From positions 1-64,000 of the forward strand of contig CAZPOR010000003.1 in NCBI GenBank assembly GCA_964588325.1: a stretch of 64,000 bases of DNA. Direction: 5' to 3'. The notes below the pieces were generated by a model. It searched no databases. It was not told where the DNA came from and was given only the letters and a program-made list of their open reading frames with translations. This document shows positions 33,565 to 41,964 of the stretch, piece by piece. Every line of letters begins with the position of its first letter. The first letter of the stretch is position 1. The position numbers and the translations under genes are program-made. This DNA comes from Thiovibrio sp964588325 (lineage in GTDB: Bacteria; Desulfobacterota; Desulfobulbia; Desulfobulbales; Desulfurivibrionaceae).

Positions 33565-33593
33565 ATTATACTGGTTGCCCTCCCCTTGGTCAA
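33565..33593 (-). promoter_or_regulatory. Promoter of the perR gene
   Basis: On the minus strand TTGACC (33593-33588), a 17-base spacer and a perfect TATAAT (33570-33565) form a near-consensus sigma-70 promoter 44 bases upstream of the perR ATG. Confidence 0.88.
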
Positions 33594-33842
33594 GGGCGTT
33601 GCCAACAGGGCGTAGCCCAGGGATTTTGCCCCGGAGAAAATATTTTTCCCTGGGGCTTTTCCCGGAAAAGAAAAAAATAATCGAGTGATATGTAAACGAT
33701 AACGTCTTATTCCGGCCGGCTCGTTTATTTCGCTTTGCGGATGTCCGGCCTGAACACTACAGTATTACAAGAAACAAGGGTGTGCTATACAAGGCGAGGT
33801 GGTCCTGCCATCGTGTTGCGGCCAACACAGTGGGGCGGAACA
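33594..33842. other. Divergent gap between perR and rtcB
   Basis: This holds the rtcB upstream region. A TGCTATACA extended -10-like element lies near 33782-33790 but without a well-spaced -35. In-frame codons upstream of the rtcB ATG (from 33735) lack a ribosome site and look non-coding. No RNA gene was seen. Confidence 0.4.
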
Positions 33843-35012
33843 ATGAAAAAGGTCATTACTTCCGAAAAAAACGCGATCAAGCTCTGGCTTGACGACATGG
33901 ATTCCGGGGCCTTGGCCCAGGTCAAGAATCTCGCTAATCTGCCCTTTGTCTTCAAGCATGTCGCCGTGATGCCCGATGCCCATCAAGGGTATGGCATGCC
34001 CATCGGCGGGGTGATGGCCTCGGAGGAGATGGTCATTCCCAATGCGGTCGGGGTTGATATCGGCTGCGGCGTGTGCGCCGTGCGGACCTCGCTTGCCGGT
34101 CTGTCCGCGGAAAGACTCAAGGCGGTCCTGGCCGAGATCAGACGGACCATCCCCCTTGGCTTCAAGCACCATGCCACGCCGCAGGATCGCAGGCTTATGC
34201 CCAGGTCCGAGATTCCCGTTGCTGAACTGACGGTTATCGCCAGGGAATATCAAAGCGCCCTGACCCAGCTTGGCACCCTGGGCGGCGGCAACCATTTCAT
34301 CGAGATCCAGAAGGGAAATGACGGCCATGTCTGGCTGATGGTGCATTCCGGCAGCCGCAACCTCGGCTTTAAGGTTGCCAACTATTACAACCGGCTGGCC
34401 ATGGAGCTGAATCGGCAGTGGGGCTCCAGGATCCCGCCCAACTGGCAGTTGGCCTTTTTACCCGTTGACAGCGCGGCCGGGCAGATCTACCTGCATGAAA
34501 TGCGTTTCTGCGTCGAGTTCGCCTATGCCAACCGGAAGATGATGATGGAACGGGTCAAGGATGCCATATTGTCCGTGGTCCAGCCGGTGTCCTTTGAGCC
34601 CATGATCAACATCGCCCATAACTATGCGGCCATGGAGGAACATTTCGGCAGGAATGTCATGGTCCACCGCAAGGGAGCAACCCGGGCCCAAGCCGGGGAG
34701 ATCGGCATTGTCCCGGGTTCCCAGGGCACGCCCAGCTATATCGTGCGGGGCAAGGGCAACACGGAGAGCTTCGAGTCGTGCGCCCACGGCGCCGGGAGAA
34801 AGATGGGACGCAAGCAGGCCCAGCGGCAGTTGGATCTGGCTCAGGAAAAGAAGCGTTTGGACGAGCAGGGGATTATCCATGCCATCCGCTCGGTCAGCGA
34901 TCTGGAAGAGGCGGCCGGCGCCTACAAGGACATCGGCGAGGTTATCGACAATCAGTTGGACCTGGTGGAGGTGCTGGTGGAGCTGCGCCCTTTGGCGGTG
35001 ATCAAGGGGTGA
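33843..35012 (+). CDS. rtcB: RtcB RNA ligase
   Basis: The product is 389 residues from ATG 33843. RtcB joins 2',3'-cyclic phosphate and 5'-OH RNA ends using GTP and Mn2+. Motifs: AVMPDAHQGYGMPIGGVM, NAVGVDIGCGVCAVRT, GTLGGGNHFIEIQ, MVHSGSRNLG, PMINIAHNYA, the GMP-accepting His in SCAHGAGRKMGRKQA, and a C-terminal DIGEVIDNQLDLVEVLVELRPLAVIKG. All active-site stretches are intact. No archease (RtcB activator) or RtcR gene is adjacent, unlike the common bacterial arrangement. Confidence 0.96.
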   Translation: MKKVITSEKNAIKLWLDDMDSGALAQVKNLANLPFVFKHVAVMPDAHQGYGMPIGGVMASEEMVIPNAVGVDIGCGVCAVRTSLAGLSAERLKAVLAEIRRTIPLGFKHHATPQDRRLMPRSEIPVAELTVIAREYQSALTQLGTLGGGNHFIEIQKGNDGHVWLMVHSGSRNLGFKVANYYNRLAMELNRQWGSRIPPNWQLAFLPVDSAAGQIYLHEMRFCVEFAYANRKMMMERVKDAILSVVQPVSFEPMINIAHNYAAMEEHFGRNVMVHRKGATRAQAGEIGIVPGSQGTPSYIVRGKGNTESFESCAHGAGRKMGRKQAQRQLDLAQEKKRLDEQGIIHAIRSVSDLEEAAGAYKDIGEVIDNQLDLVEVLVELRPLAVIKG

Positions 35013-35021
35013 GCGGGCAGG

Positions 35022-36251
35022 CTATGTGCGTGCGCGGAAGGATTGCAGCGCCCCGAGAAGAAACTCGATATCCTGTTGGGTGTGGCCGGCGTTGAGCTGG
35101 AAACGGATCTCTTCGTCGCCCTTGGGAACCACCGGGTAGTTGAGGCCGGTGGCAAGGATGTCGTGGTTGAAGAGATGAGCCGCCAGGCTTGCGGTCTTGG
35201 CGGTGTCGCGGACCAGGAGCGGCACAATGGGGTGGGCACCGCCAATGCTCTCGTAGCCCAAGGCGTGAAGGCCGTCGGCAAGGAATGTTCTGAGGGTGCG
35301 CAATTTTTCAAGCAGGAGCAGCCCTTCGCCGCTGTTGACGATGTCCAGCGCCTTGCCTGCCGCCGCGGCCTCCGCCGGGGTGATTGGGTTTGAGTAGATG
35401 TAGAAGGGCGCGGTTTCCCGCAGATAGTCGATCAAGAGCGCTTCCCCCGCCACATAGCCGCCGTTGACGCCAAAACCCTTGCCCAGGGTGCCGATCAGGA
35501 CATCCACCCGGCCGTGGGTGTGCTCCTCGGTGCCCCGGCCGCTTGGGCCAAAAGCGCCGACCCCGTGCGAGTCGTCGGCCACGGTGATGACCCCCTCGGG
35601 AAAATCATCGGCAAACCCGGCGCAGAGCGCGCTCAAATCGGCCAGCGGCGCGTGGTCGCCCCGCATGCTGAAGACGCCGTCGGTAACCACCACCACCCGC
35701 TTGACCTTGCCCCGGAATTCCGCCAGCCGCGCCGCAAGATCCGCCATGTCCAGATGACGGTAGATCGCCTTGGCCGCCGGTTGTGCCAGCCGGATACCGT
35801 TGATGATGCAGTTGTGGTTCAGCGCATCGCTCACCACCAGGGTTTCTTCCGTGATCAGCCGGGGCAGCGCCCCCATGACCGTGGCATAGGCGGAACTCAT
35901 GAGCATCCCTGCCTCGCGGCCGTGGAAGCGGGCCAGCTTTTTTTCCAGTTCCGTGTGCGCCAGGCAGGTGCCGCTGATAAAGCGCACCGCCCCAGGGCCT
36001 GCGCCGAAACAACGGGCCGCGTCCTCCGCCGCCACGAGCACTGCCGGGTGCTGGGAAAGGCCCAGGTAGGAGTTGGAATTCATCCGCAGAAACTCCCGCT
36101 CTCCATAGCCGGCCAGAAGGCAGCGGGGGCCGAAGCCCGATTGTGCCGGGATGACGGCGGCGAGCACCCGCTCGTTGCCCTTGCGGGCCGCCTGTTTGTC
36201 CAGGGTGGCAAGGGTGGAGGTGAATTGCGGCCGAATCTTGTCAAGGCTCAT
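35022..36251 (-). CDS. kbl: 2-amino-3-ketobutyrate CoA ligase-like aminotransferase (Kbl)
   Basis: The product is 409 residues of the alpha-oxoamine synthase family, PLP fold type I: FLRMNSNSYLGLSQHPAV, DALNHNCIINGIRLA, VTDGVFSMRGDHAPL, VADDSHGVGAFGPSGRGTEEH, and the PLP lysine in IGTLGKGFGVNGGYV. Kbl cleaves 2-amino-3-ketobutyrate with CoA to glycine and acetyl-CoA. The threonine-dehydrogenase-like gene lies directly upstream with an 11-base overlap, which fixes this function over BioF or ALAS. Together they degrade threonine. Confidence 0.9.
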   Translation of the reverse strand: MSLDKIRPQFTSTLATLDKQAARKGNERVLAAVIPAQSGFGPRCLLAGYGEREFLRMNSNSYLGLSQHPAVLVAAEDAARCFGAGPGAVRFISGTCLAHTELEKKLARFHGREAGMLMSSAYATVMGALPRLITEETLVVSDALNHNCIINGIRLAQPAAKAIYRHLDMADLAARLAEFRGKVKRVVVVTDGVFSMRGDHAPLADLSALCAGFADDFPEGVITVADDSHGVGAFGPSGRGTEEHTHGRVDVLIGTLGKGFGVNGGYVAGEALLIDYLRETAPFYIYSNPITPAEAAAAGKALDIVNSGEGLLLLEKLRTLRTFLADGLHALGYESIGGAHPIVPLLVRDTAKTASLAAHLFNHDILATGLNYPVVPKGDEEIRFQLNAGHTQQDIEFLLGALQSFRART

Positions 36252-37203
36252 GGGCGGCTCCTGAACCGGAGAAGGCGGCCAGCATCTCCCTGGTCATTTC
36301 GGCAAGGGTGTATCGCGGCTGCCAGCCCCAATCCGTGCGTGCGGCGCTGTCGTCCAGGCTGTTGGGCCAGGAATCGGCAATGGCCTGGCGGACAGGGTCC
36401 GGCTGGTAGAGCATGGTGAAGTCCGGGATGTGACGGGCGATTTCCCCAGCCAGCTCTTCCGGGGCAAAGCTCATGGCCGCAAGGTTGTAGGCGTTGCGAT
36501 GGTGGAGCTTTTCCGGTGTGGCCTCCATGATCTCCATGGCCGCCCGGATGGCGTCGGGCATGTACATCATGTCCAGCGAGGTTCCCGGCCGCAGGAAACA
36601 GGTGTATTGCTTGTGATTGATGGCGGCGGAAAAGATATCCACCGCGTAGTCTGTGGTGCCGCCCCCGGGCCGGGTCTTGTGGGAGATGAGGCCCGGGAAG
36701 CGGATGCCCCTGGTGTCTATCCCAAAGCGGTGGTGGTAATAATCGCAGAGCAGCTCGCCGCTCACCTTGGTCACCCCGTACATGGTGTTGGGCCGCTGGA
36801 TGGTCACCTGCGGGGTCCGGTCGGGCGGGGTGGAGGGACCGAATGCCCCGATGGAGCTGGGGTGGAAAACCGCGCAGTTGCCGAGGCGGGCCACCTCCAG
36901 CACATTGACCAATCCGCCCACGTTGATCTCCCAGGCGAGCTGGGGGTCTGCCTCGGCCGTGGCGGAGAGCAGGGCAGCCAGGTGGTAGATGGTGTCGATC
37001 CGTTCTTGCTCGACCAGGGCGCCAAGCGCGCCGCGCTCCCGGATATCCAGGGTTGCATAGGGGCCGGACTCACGCAGTTCCGGCGGCGGGGTTTTCTTGT
37101 GGCCCGCGGCGACGACATTGGCCGCGCCATAGCGTGCGCGCAGGGCAGGCGCCAGTTCCGAACCGAGCTGGCCTGTTGCGCCTGTGACAAGAATGCGGTG
37201 CAT
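36241..37203 (-). CDS. SDR-type L-threonine 3-dehydrogenase (NAD-epimerase fold)
   Basis: The product is 320 residues. The N-terminal NAD motif is ILVTGATGQLGSELAPAL; the catalytic YGVTK (Tyr-x3-Lys) follows PSSIGAFGPSTPPDRTPQ; and GIRFPGLISHKTRPGGGTTDYAVDI with YTCFLRPGTSLDMMYMPDA matches short-chain threonine dehydrogenases rather than sugar epimerases. It oxidises threonine to 2-amino-3-ketobutyrate with NAD+, the substrate of the overlapping Kbl gene downstream. A non-zinc alternative to the MDR-type Tdh. Confidence 0.88.
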   Translation of the reverse strand: MHRILVTGATGQLGSELAPALRARYGAANVVAAGHKKTPPPELRESGPYATLDIRERGALGALVEQERIDTIYHLAALLSATAEADPQLAWEINVGGLVNVLEVARLGNCAVFHPSSIGAFGPSTPPDRTPQVTIQRPNTMYGVTKVSGELLCDYYHHRFGIDTRGIRFPGLISHKTRPGGGTTDYAVDIFSAAINHKQYTCFLRPGTSLDMMYMPDAIRAAMEIMEATPEKLHHRNAYNLAAMSFAPEELAGEIARHIPDFTMLYQPDPVRQAIADSWPNSLDDSAARTDWGWQPRYTLAEMTREMLAAFSGSGAAHEP

Positions 37204-37248
37204 GGTCCTTGTCTCCTTTTGAAAAACCGGAAAAATTACACGTTTCTC

Positions 37249-39702
37249 CTACTTCGCGCCCCTTTTCTTCTGCATGATCTTTTCAAGCTCGCCGCCATCG
37301 ACGATCTCCTGCCGGATCAGGATGTTGGCCAGGGTCTCTATCTGCTGCCAATTGGCCTCCACCATTTCCCCGGCCTTCCGCGTGGCTTTGTCGATCCAGA
37401 GGCGAACCTGGCGCTCCACCGCCTCCCGGAAAAACTCTTTGTTCACGTTACGGCTCAGGGTGTCGGTATGGACAAAGCCCAGCTCCTCGTCCATGCCCAA
37501 ATTGGCGATGGCGGTGTAGGCCTGGTGTGTCGCCTCTTCAAGATCGCTGGCCGCGCCGGTGTCCATGCCCTTGGCCCCAAATTTTTTCATGCTCGCCGTT
37601 CTACCCGCCATGAGCACGCAGATGTTGTTGAACACCTCCTCTTTCGAGAGGTTGCTCGGGAAATCTTCGAAGCTGTAAGAAATGAAGCCCAGAATCCGCA
37701 AGCGCGGGGCAATGGTCACCTGCTCGATTTTTGTATTCGGGAGCAGCAGAAAGGAAAGCGCCGCATGTCCGGCCTCGTGGAAGGCGGTCATGCGCAGGTC
37801 TTCCTCCAGATTGCGGATATGCGTTTTTTCAAGCTTCGATCCGTACTTGATGATGTTGATCTGCTCGATGAGGATCTCCTCGCTGATGCACTTCAGTCCG
37901 TGGCGGATGGCGTGGAGGGAGGCCTCCTTGCCGATGCGCTGCAATTCGTAGCCGTTCATCCCCGAGATGTAGCGCACCACCTTGTCCACATCGATTTTGC
38001 CGTTATTGGGCTTTTTTAGAATCTGCTCGACGAAGAAGCGCCGCGCCTCCCGATCCAGCTCCGGCGCCTCGACAAAGGTGTCGATGCGGTCAGGTTCGAT
38101 GAGCAGTGGCGGCACCTCTTCCCGGCTTACCGCCGTGACCACGGTGAACACCGATTCCTCCGGATCGTCGGAAAGGGCGTCGATTTCAAGGGCGATCTGG
38201 TCGGATGGCACGCTGGTCAGCACCCCTTCCATCAAGCCCTTGACATCGATGCCGTCCAGGAAAACGATACTGGGGGCGTATTCCCGCGCCTTGAGATAGA
38301 CCAGGCGGATGTATTCCGGGTCAAACAGCTCGGTGCGGGAAACATAGATATAGGGGCGGCCAGCCTCCCGGGCAAAGGCTTTGCCCAGCAAGGTTTTCCC
38401 TACCCCCGGCGGTCCGTAGAGCAACATGCCCTTGGGCATGCTGATGGAAAATTTCTTCACCAGTTCGGGTTTTTTCAGGGTGTTGATGATCTGCTTCAGG
38501 GTGGTTTTGGTCTGGCGATTGCCGGCAATGTTTTCAAACCCGATCTCGGAGAACTCAATGGCAGGCCGTTCGCTGCGCAACAATCCCTTGCTTACCGGCA
38601 GGGCGCGGGTTTCCGCTTTGGCCAGGCTGAAAATGAGGTTTTCTCCCCGCTGGTACTCCTTCCAAGTCAGCTCCGTGGTCTGATTGTTTTTGTAGATGAG
38701 GGGCAGGAGCTGGTCGCCTGCCTCCGCGAGCTTCTGCAACGAGGCTTCGGCCTTCTTGGTTAATCTGAACACGATCCTGGTGGGAGAGGCGGGCAATTGC
38801 CGCAGGCTGCGGGTGATCTTGAAGAGCACCTCGTCGGGCAGCTTCTGTTTCACCTTTTTTGCGGTAATCGCCGGCCCCAGGGAGAGAACCAGCAGGGTGA
38901 CCATCCCCTTGAGTTCCGGGAATTCAAGGCCAATCCCCTTTTGCCGGAAGTGCCCGGCCATCTGCAGCAGGGAATCCGTGCCGATGCGGACCATGGCGTT
39001 GATGCCCAGCCGGTTGAAGAGGATGATATAGTTCTGGGCCAGGGTGGAGAGGAGCTTCGGGGTGATCGCCTCCTGAATCGCCTCGCCAACCACTTTTTTT
39101 TCCTTGGCGATTGTCTCCATAATCAACCCCTGAGCCCTGGCCTTGCTGCGCCGGAAGGTGGCCAGGAACTCCTTGCTCTGGTACAGCACGCTGCCCAGGG
39201 TGGAGGTGAAGATAAAGATGACTTCCCGGCAGTTGATGCCGCTGTCCGGATCCTCTTTGGTGATCAGGTCGAGCAGCGCCATCTGCAACTGATAGCTCGC
39301 CATTTCGATGGAATCGAAGAGGATGATGGCGCGGGGGGTGGCGCGGAGAAAGCGGATCAATTCGCCCTCCTGAATTTCCTGGCCGACCATCTGGGGGGTG
39401 AGGAGTTGGTCTGCGCTGTCCGGATCGCTGTAGCGATCGAGGTCAAAATGCTTGAACCCCGCACACTCCTTGAGCATGGAGCAGAGCACCCGGGCCAGAT
39501 AGATCTTGCCCACGCCCTGTGGCCCGAGGAAGGTGAAAATCGCCTTGGGCGGCGCTTCCTTGGGTGGGCGGAAGGCCATGTGGATGAAAGCGTCCACCAT
39601 CTCGTCGATGGCGCCGTCCTGGTCGAGGACGATCTTTTTCAATTCCTTGCGGATGGCCTCAAACTGCTTGAGTTGGTTTTGGGGGGGTGTGGAACGCGGC
39701 AA
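37249..39702 (-). CDS. Soluble double-AAA/M41 FtsH-like metalloprotease with degenerate ATPase motifs
   Basis: The product is 817 residues from TTG 39702, with AGGGAG eight bases upstream. There is no membrane anchor. Residues ~1-300 are a Clp-type AAA module with altered Walker A (GPQGVGKI, Ile67 for Thr) and Walker B (ILFDSIE, Ser131 for Glu). Residues ~385-610 are an FtsH-type AAA module with intact Walker A GPPGVGKT (430-437) but Walker B FLDGID (Gly484 for Glu) and weak arginine-finger sequence. The M41 protease domain is intact: FHEAGHAAL (642-646 zinc site) and the third ligand Asp720 in TGAASDLEEAT. Protease activity is likely; the ATPase may be slow or regulatory. Confidence 0.85.
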   Translation of the reverse strand: MPRSTPPQNQLKQFEAIRKELKKIVLDQDGAIDEMVDAFIHMAFRPPKEAPPKAIFTFLGPQGVGKIYLARVLCSMLKECAGFKHFDLDRYSDPDSADQLLTPQMVGQEIQEGELIRFLRATPRAIILFDSIEMASYQLQMALLDLITKEDPDSGINCREVIFIFTSTLGSVLYQSKEFLATFRRSKARAQGLIMETIAKEKKVVGEAIQEAITPKLLSTLAQNYIILFNRLGINAMVRIGTDSLLQMAGHFRQKGIGLEFPELKGMVTLLVLSLGPAITAKKVKQKLPDEVLFKITRSLRQLPASPTRIVFRLTKKAEASLQKLAEAGDQLLPLIYKNNQTTELTWKEYQRGENLIFSLAKAETRALPVSKGLLRSERPAIEFSEIGFENIAGNRQTKTTLKQIINTLKKPELVKKFSISMPKGMLLYGPPGVGKTLLGKAFAREAGRPYIYVSRTELFDPEYIRLVYLKAREYAPSIVFLDGIDVKGLMEGVLTSVPSDQIALEIDALSDDPEESVFTVVTAVSREEVPPLLIEPDRIDTFVEAPELDREARRFFVEQILKKPNNGKIDVDKVVRYISGMNGYELQRIGKEASLHAIRHGLKCISEEILIEQINIIKYGSKLEKTHIRNLEEDLRMTAFHEAGHAALSFLLLPNTKIEQVTIAPRLRILGFISYSFEDFPSNLSKEEVFNNICVLMAGRTASMKKFGAKGMDTGAASDLEEATHQAYTAIANLGMDEELGFVHTDTLSRNVNKEFFREAVERQVRLWIDKATRKAGEMVEANWQQIETLANILIRQEIVDGGELEKIMQKKRGAK

Positions 39703-40017
39703 GAGTTTTCTCCCTCAAGGGTTTGCAGGCAGTGTCTTCCTTGCGGCCTGCGGAAGAGGCAAGGCCAGGTGCGCGCCAACGAGGCGAGCCGGCAAGAAAA
39801 AAACGGAGGTTCTTTTTACTCTAGGGAAAAAGGGGGCAGGGAGTCAACTGGTTCCGCTCTTTTCCCTGCACCCGGACGGTGATGGTTTCCTCCGGCGTGG
39901 CGCATGGTGACGCAATGCACGTATTGTTTGACATTTGTAAGGATGATTTTTTATTATTTCAGTGGAATAATTCGTTTCTCGGCCTAACGTAAAAAGACCT
40001 TACAGGGGGGGGCGGCA
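39703..40017. other. Intergenic region upstream of the RiPP locus
   Basis: This divergent gap of 315 bases holds the promoter at 39928-39957 and a long leader. The last bases before the RiPP precursor ATG are a G-rich ribosome site (AGGGGGGGGCGGCA). No small gene was recognised. Confidence 0.5.
39928..39957 (+). promoter_or_regulatory. Promoter of the RiPP precursor operon
   Basis: TTGACA at 39928-39933, an 18-base spacer and TATTAT at 39952-39957 form a good sigma-70 promoter, about 55-60 bases before the precursor ATG. Confidence 0.75.
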
Positions 40018-40716
40018 ATGGCGAAAAAAAACGAGGGAAGCTTGTTGGACTCATGTTTTGTGCAGCGGGAAATGGGGGTGAAGGCTTTTCACGCCCTGGG
40101 GACAAAAAGCGAGATGATTGCGGCGAAATTGAACCTGTTGGATGAGGAAATCGCGCATTTGCTTGAAAAACGGGAACAACTCAAGGATGAATGGGGGAAT
40201 GCCCACAAAGCGTTTGAGGCGGATCTCAAGAAAATCAATACGGTTATCGAGAAGAACAAGAAAAAAATACAAGGTTTGGAGCCGGGAACGCAAGCAACGT
40301 CCGGATTGAGCTCCAACGATGCTGTGTACCTCATCGACCGGTTGGGGAGCGCAGCCGAAGAGACACTCCGTCTGGGCGCGGGTGATCGCAAGCGTATTGC
40401 TTCCATCATGGCACAGCTTGAAAATACCTTTTTGGAGCATCGGGGCCTGGGAAATATCCCCATTCCCGTGCCGCCTATTCCTGGAGACTGTTCCGGGTGC
40501 AAGGGGGGGTGCAAGGATTCCTGCTACGGCGGGTGTTCCAGTGGCTGTCTGAACAGTTGCGGAGGCGCCTGCATGGGTGGCTGCAAAGACGGCTGTTTTA
40601 ACAGTTGCGGCGGCGGATGCATGGGAGGGTGTCAAAACCAGTGCATGGGCTGCACCGGAACGTGCATGGGGGGCTGCACCGGCGGATGTCTTGGGCCGAT
40701 CAAGGCTGGAAGCTAG
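40018..40716 (+). CDS. Candidate RiPP precursor with periodic-cysteine core
   Basis: The product is 232 residues. Residues 1-156 are a leader-like region with a strong coiled-coil (30-85, e.g. NLLDEEIAHLLEKREQLKDEWG) and a second helix, then the linker NIPIPVPPIPGD. Residues 158-224 are a Gly/Cys-rich core with 18 Cys at 158, 161, then every fourth residue from 165 to 209, then 212, 216, 220, 224. A 16-residue unit (GCxNSCGGxCMGGC) is duplicated at 176-191 and 192-207. A radical SAM/SPASM maturase gene begins 10 bases after the stop. The leader is unusually long. A structural Cys-rich protein is the alternative. Confidence 0.75.
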   Translation: MAKKNEGSLLDSCFVQREMGVKAFHALGTKSEMIAAKLNLLDEEIAHLLEKREQLKDEWGNAHKAFEADLKKINTVIEKNKKKIQGLEPGTQATSGLSSNDAVYLIDRLGSAAEETLRLGAGDRKRIASIMAQLENTFLEHRGLGNIPIPVPPIPGDCSGCKGGCKDSCYGGCSSGCLNSCGGACMGGCKDGCFNSCGGGCMGGCQNQCMGCTGTCMGGCTGGCLGPIKAGS

Positions 40717-40726
40717 GGCAACAACC

Positions 40727-41926
40727 ATGGAACACGCATATGGCGTCATCAATCAGATTGTCCGGCGGAATCGTGGAAACGATGAGATCGAGTTTAATTT
40801 GACTTTTCTGGTAACCGAAGACTGCAATCTTCGGTGCATCTACTGTTTTGAGCCGAATAAGCGTCCGAAAAAGATGAGCTTCGATGTTGCCCGGCAGGCA
40901 ATCGATACATATCTGGACCGCGAAGACGGCCCCTCAACGGTGAGCATTGATTTTTGCGGGGGAGAACCGCTCCTTGAGTTTGACTTGATCAAAAAGGTCT
41001 TTGAGTATTGTCACTCGCGGACGTGGAAAAAAAAATACAGGATGTCTCTGGGGACCAATGGCACTGTTTTGACCGAAGCCATGAAGGAGTGGTTTTTGAG
41101 GCATCCCTGTTTCCAGTTGAGTCTGAGCCTGGATGGGACCAAAGAGGTTCATGATCATAACCGTTCCAACTCCTATGACAGGGTAATACGGCATGTCGAT
41201 TTTTTCAGAAGATATGACCAAACGGTTAAAATGACCATTTCGCCGTTTACCATTCCTCGACTGGCGGATTCCATTGTGCATATCCATGAGCTGGGCTTGA
41301 AGCCGGAAGCGAATGTCGTTTTTGAAAACATATGGGGTACGCCCGAAGAAAAGTCCCGATTGCTTCGAGTCTATGCCCGCGAGCTTGACAAGCTTGTGGC
41401 GTTTTATGTTGCCCATCCCGAATTGCCGGCGCCCAAATTGGTCGGACACCGGATTGAAACACTTTGCGCGGAACAGGAATATGGCCTGGAAGAAAAATAT
41501 TGCGGCGCAGGGAAATACATGACCGCAATCATGCCTGACGGCAAAGAATATCCTTGCCACCGTTTCAGCCCTCTCGGCTCTTCCGCGCCAACGCAACACA
41601 TTGAATTTGACAAGCAGATCAAGGGCCCGGCAAAATGCATCCAGTGTGGCGTGCGGCGCCTCTGTCATTCCTGTCTCGGCGCCAACCACGAGATATGCAA
41701 CTCGGTTGATATCCGGACAGTGGCGCATTGTGAGTTTGTAAAGCTGGAGATTCTTGCCTCGGCGAAACTTGCAGCCCGGCGGCTGGAACCGTTTTTGCAA
41801 AATTTTGCGCTGGAAGGGGAGATCGACGAGGATACCGCTTTGCGGGTTGCATATGTGAAAAATTTTGTGCGATCAATCGATTGGGTTCAGAATAATGTCC
41901 ACCTGCAAGAATCAGTATGTGCTTGA
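40727..41926 (+). CDS. Radical SAM/SPASM peptide maturase
   Basis: The product is 399 residues from ATG 40727. The radical SAM cluster motif CNLRCIYC is at 33-40 (CxxxCxxC), and SAM-binding FCGGEPLLEF at 77-86. SPASM auxiliary-cluster cysteines follow: 259 and 277 (CGAGKYM...PDGKEYPCHRF), then 304, 307, 313, 316 (CIQCGVRRLCHSC), 324 and 335. Such enzymes install thioether or other crosslinks in ribosomal peptides; the periodic-Cys protein encoded directly upstream is the presumed substrate. No dedicated transporter, protease or RRE protein gene follows. Confidence 0.9.
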   Translation: MEHAYGVINQIVRRNRGNDEIEFNLTFLVTEDCNLRCIYCFEPNKRPKKMSFDVARQAIDTYLDREDGPSTVSIDFCGGEPLLEFDLIKKVFEYCHSRTWKKKYRMSLGTNGTVLTEAMKEWFLRHPCFQLSLSLDGTKEVHDHNRSNSYDRVIRHVDFFRRYDQTVKMTISPFTIPRLADSIVHIHELGLKPEANVVFENIWGTPEEKSRLLRVYARELDKLVAFYVAHPELPAPKLVGHRIETLCAEQEYGLEEKYCGAGKYMTAIMPDGKEYPCHRFSPLGSSAPTQHIEFDKQIKGPAKCIQCGVRRLCHSCLGANHEICNSVDIRTVAHCEFVKLEILASAKLAARRLEPFLQNFALEGEIDEDTALRVAYVKNFVRSIDWVQNNVHLQESVCA

Positions 41927-41964
41927 CCTTGAAGTCTCCGTGTAAGCACTAAGCGTCTGGGCGC

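Noticed and set aside
36430..38019. Plus-strand open frame of 529 codons
   Set aside because: It is antisense to the threonine dehydrogenase and the AAA/M41 protease genes; no recognisable domain.
40490..40700. CRISPR-like or tandem DNA repeat in the Cys-rich stretch
   Set aside because: The periodicity follows codons for a Cys/Gly-rich protein core; there are no uniform repeats and spacers.
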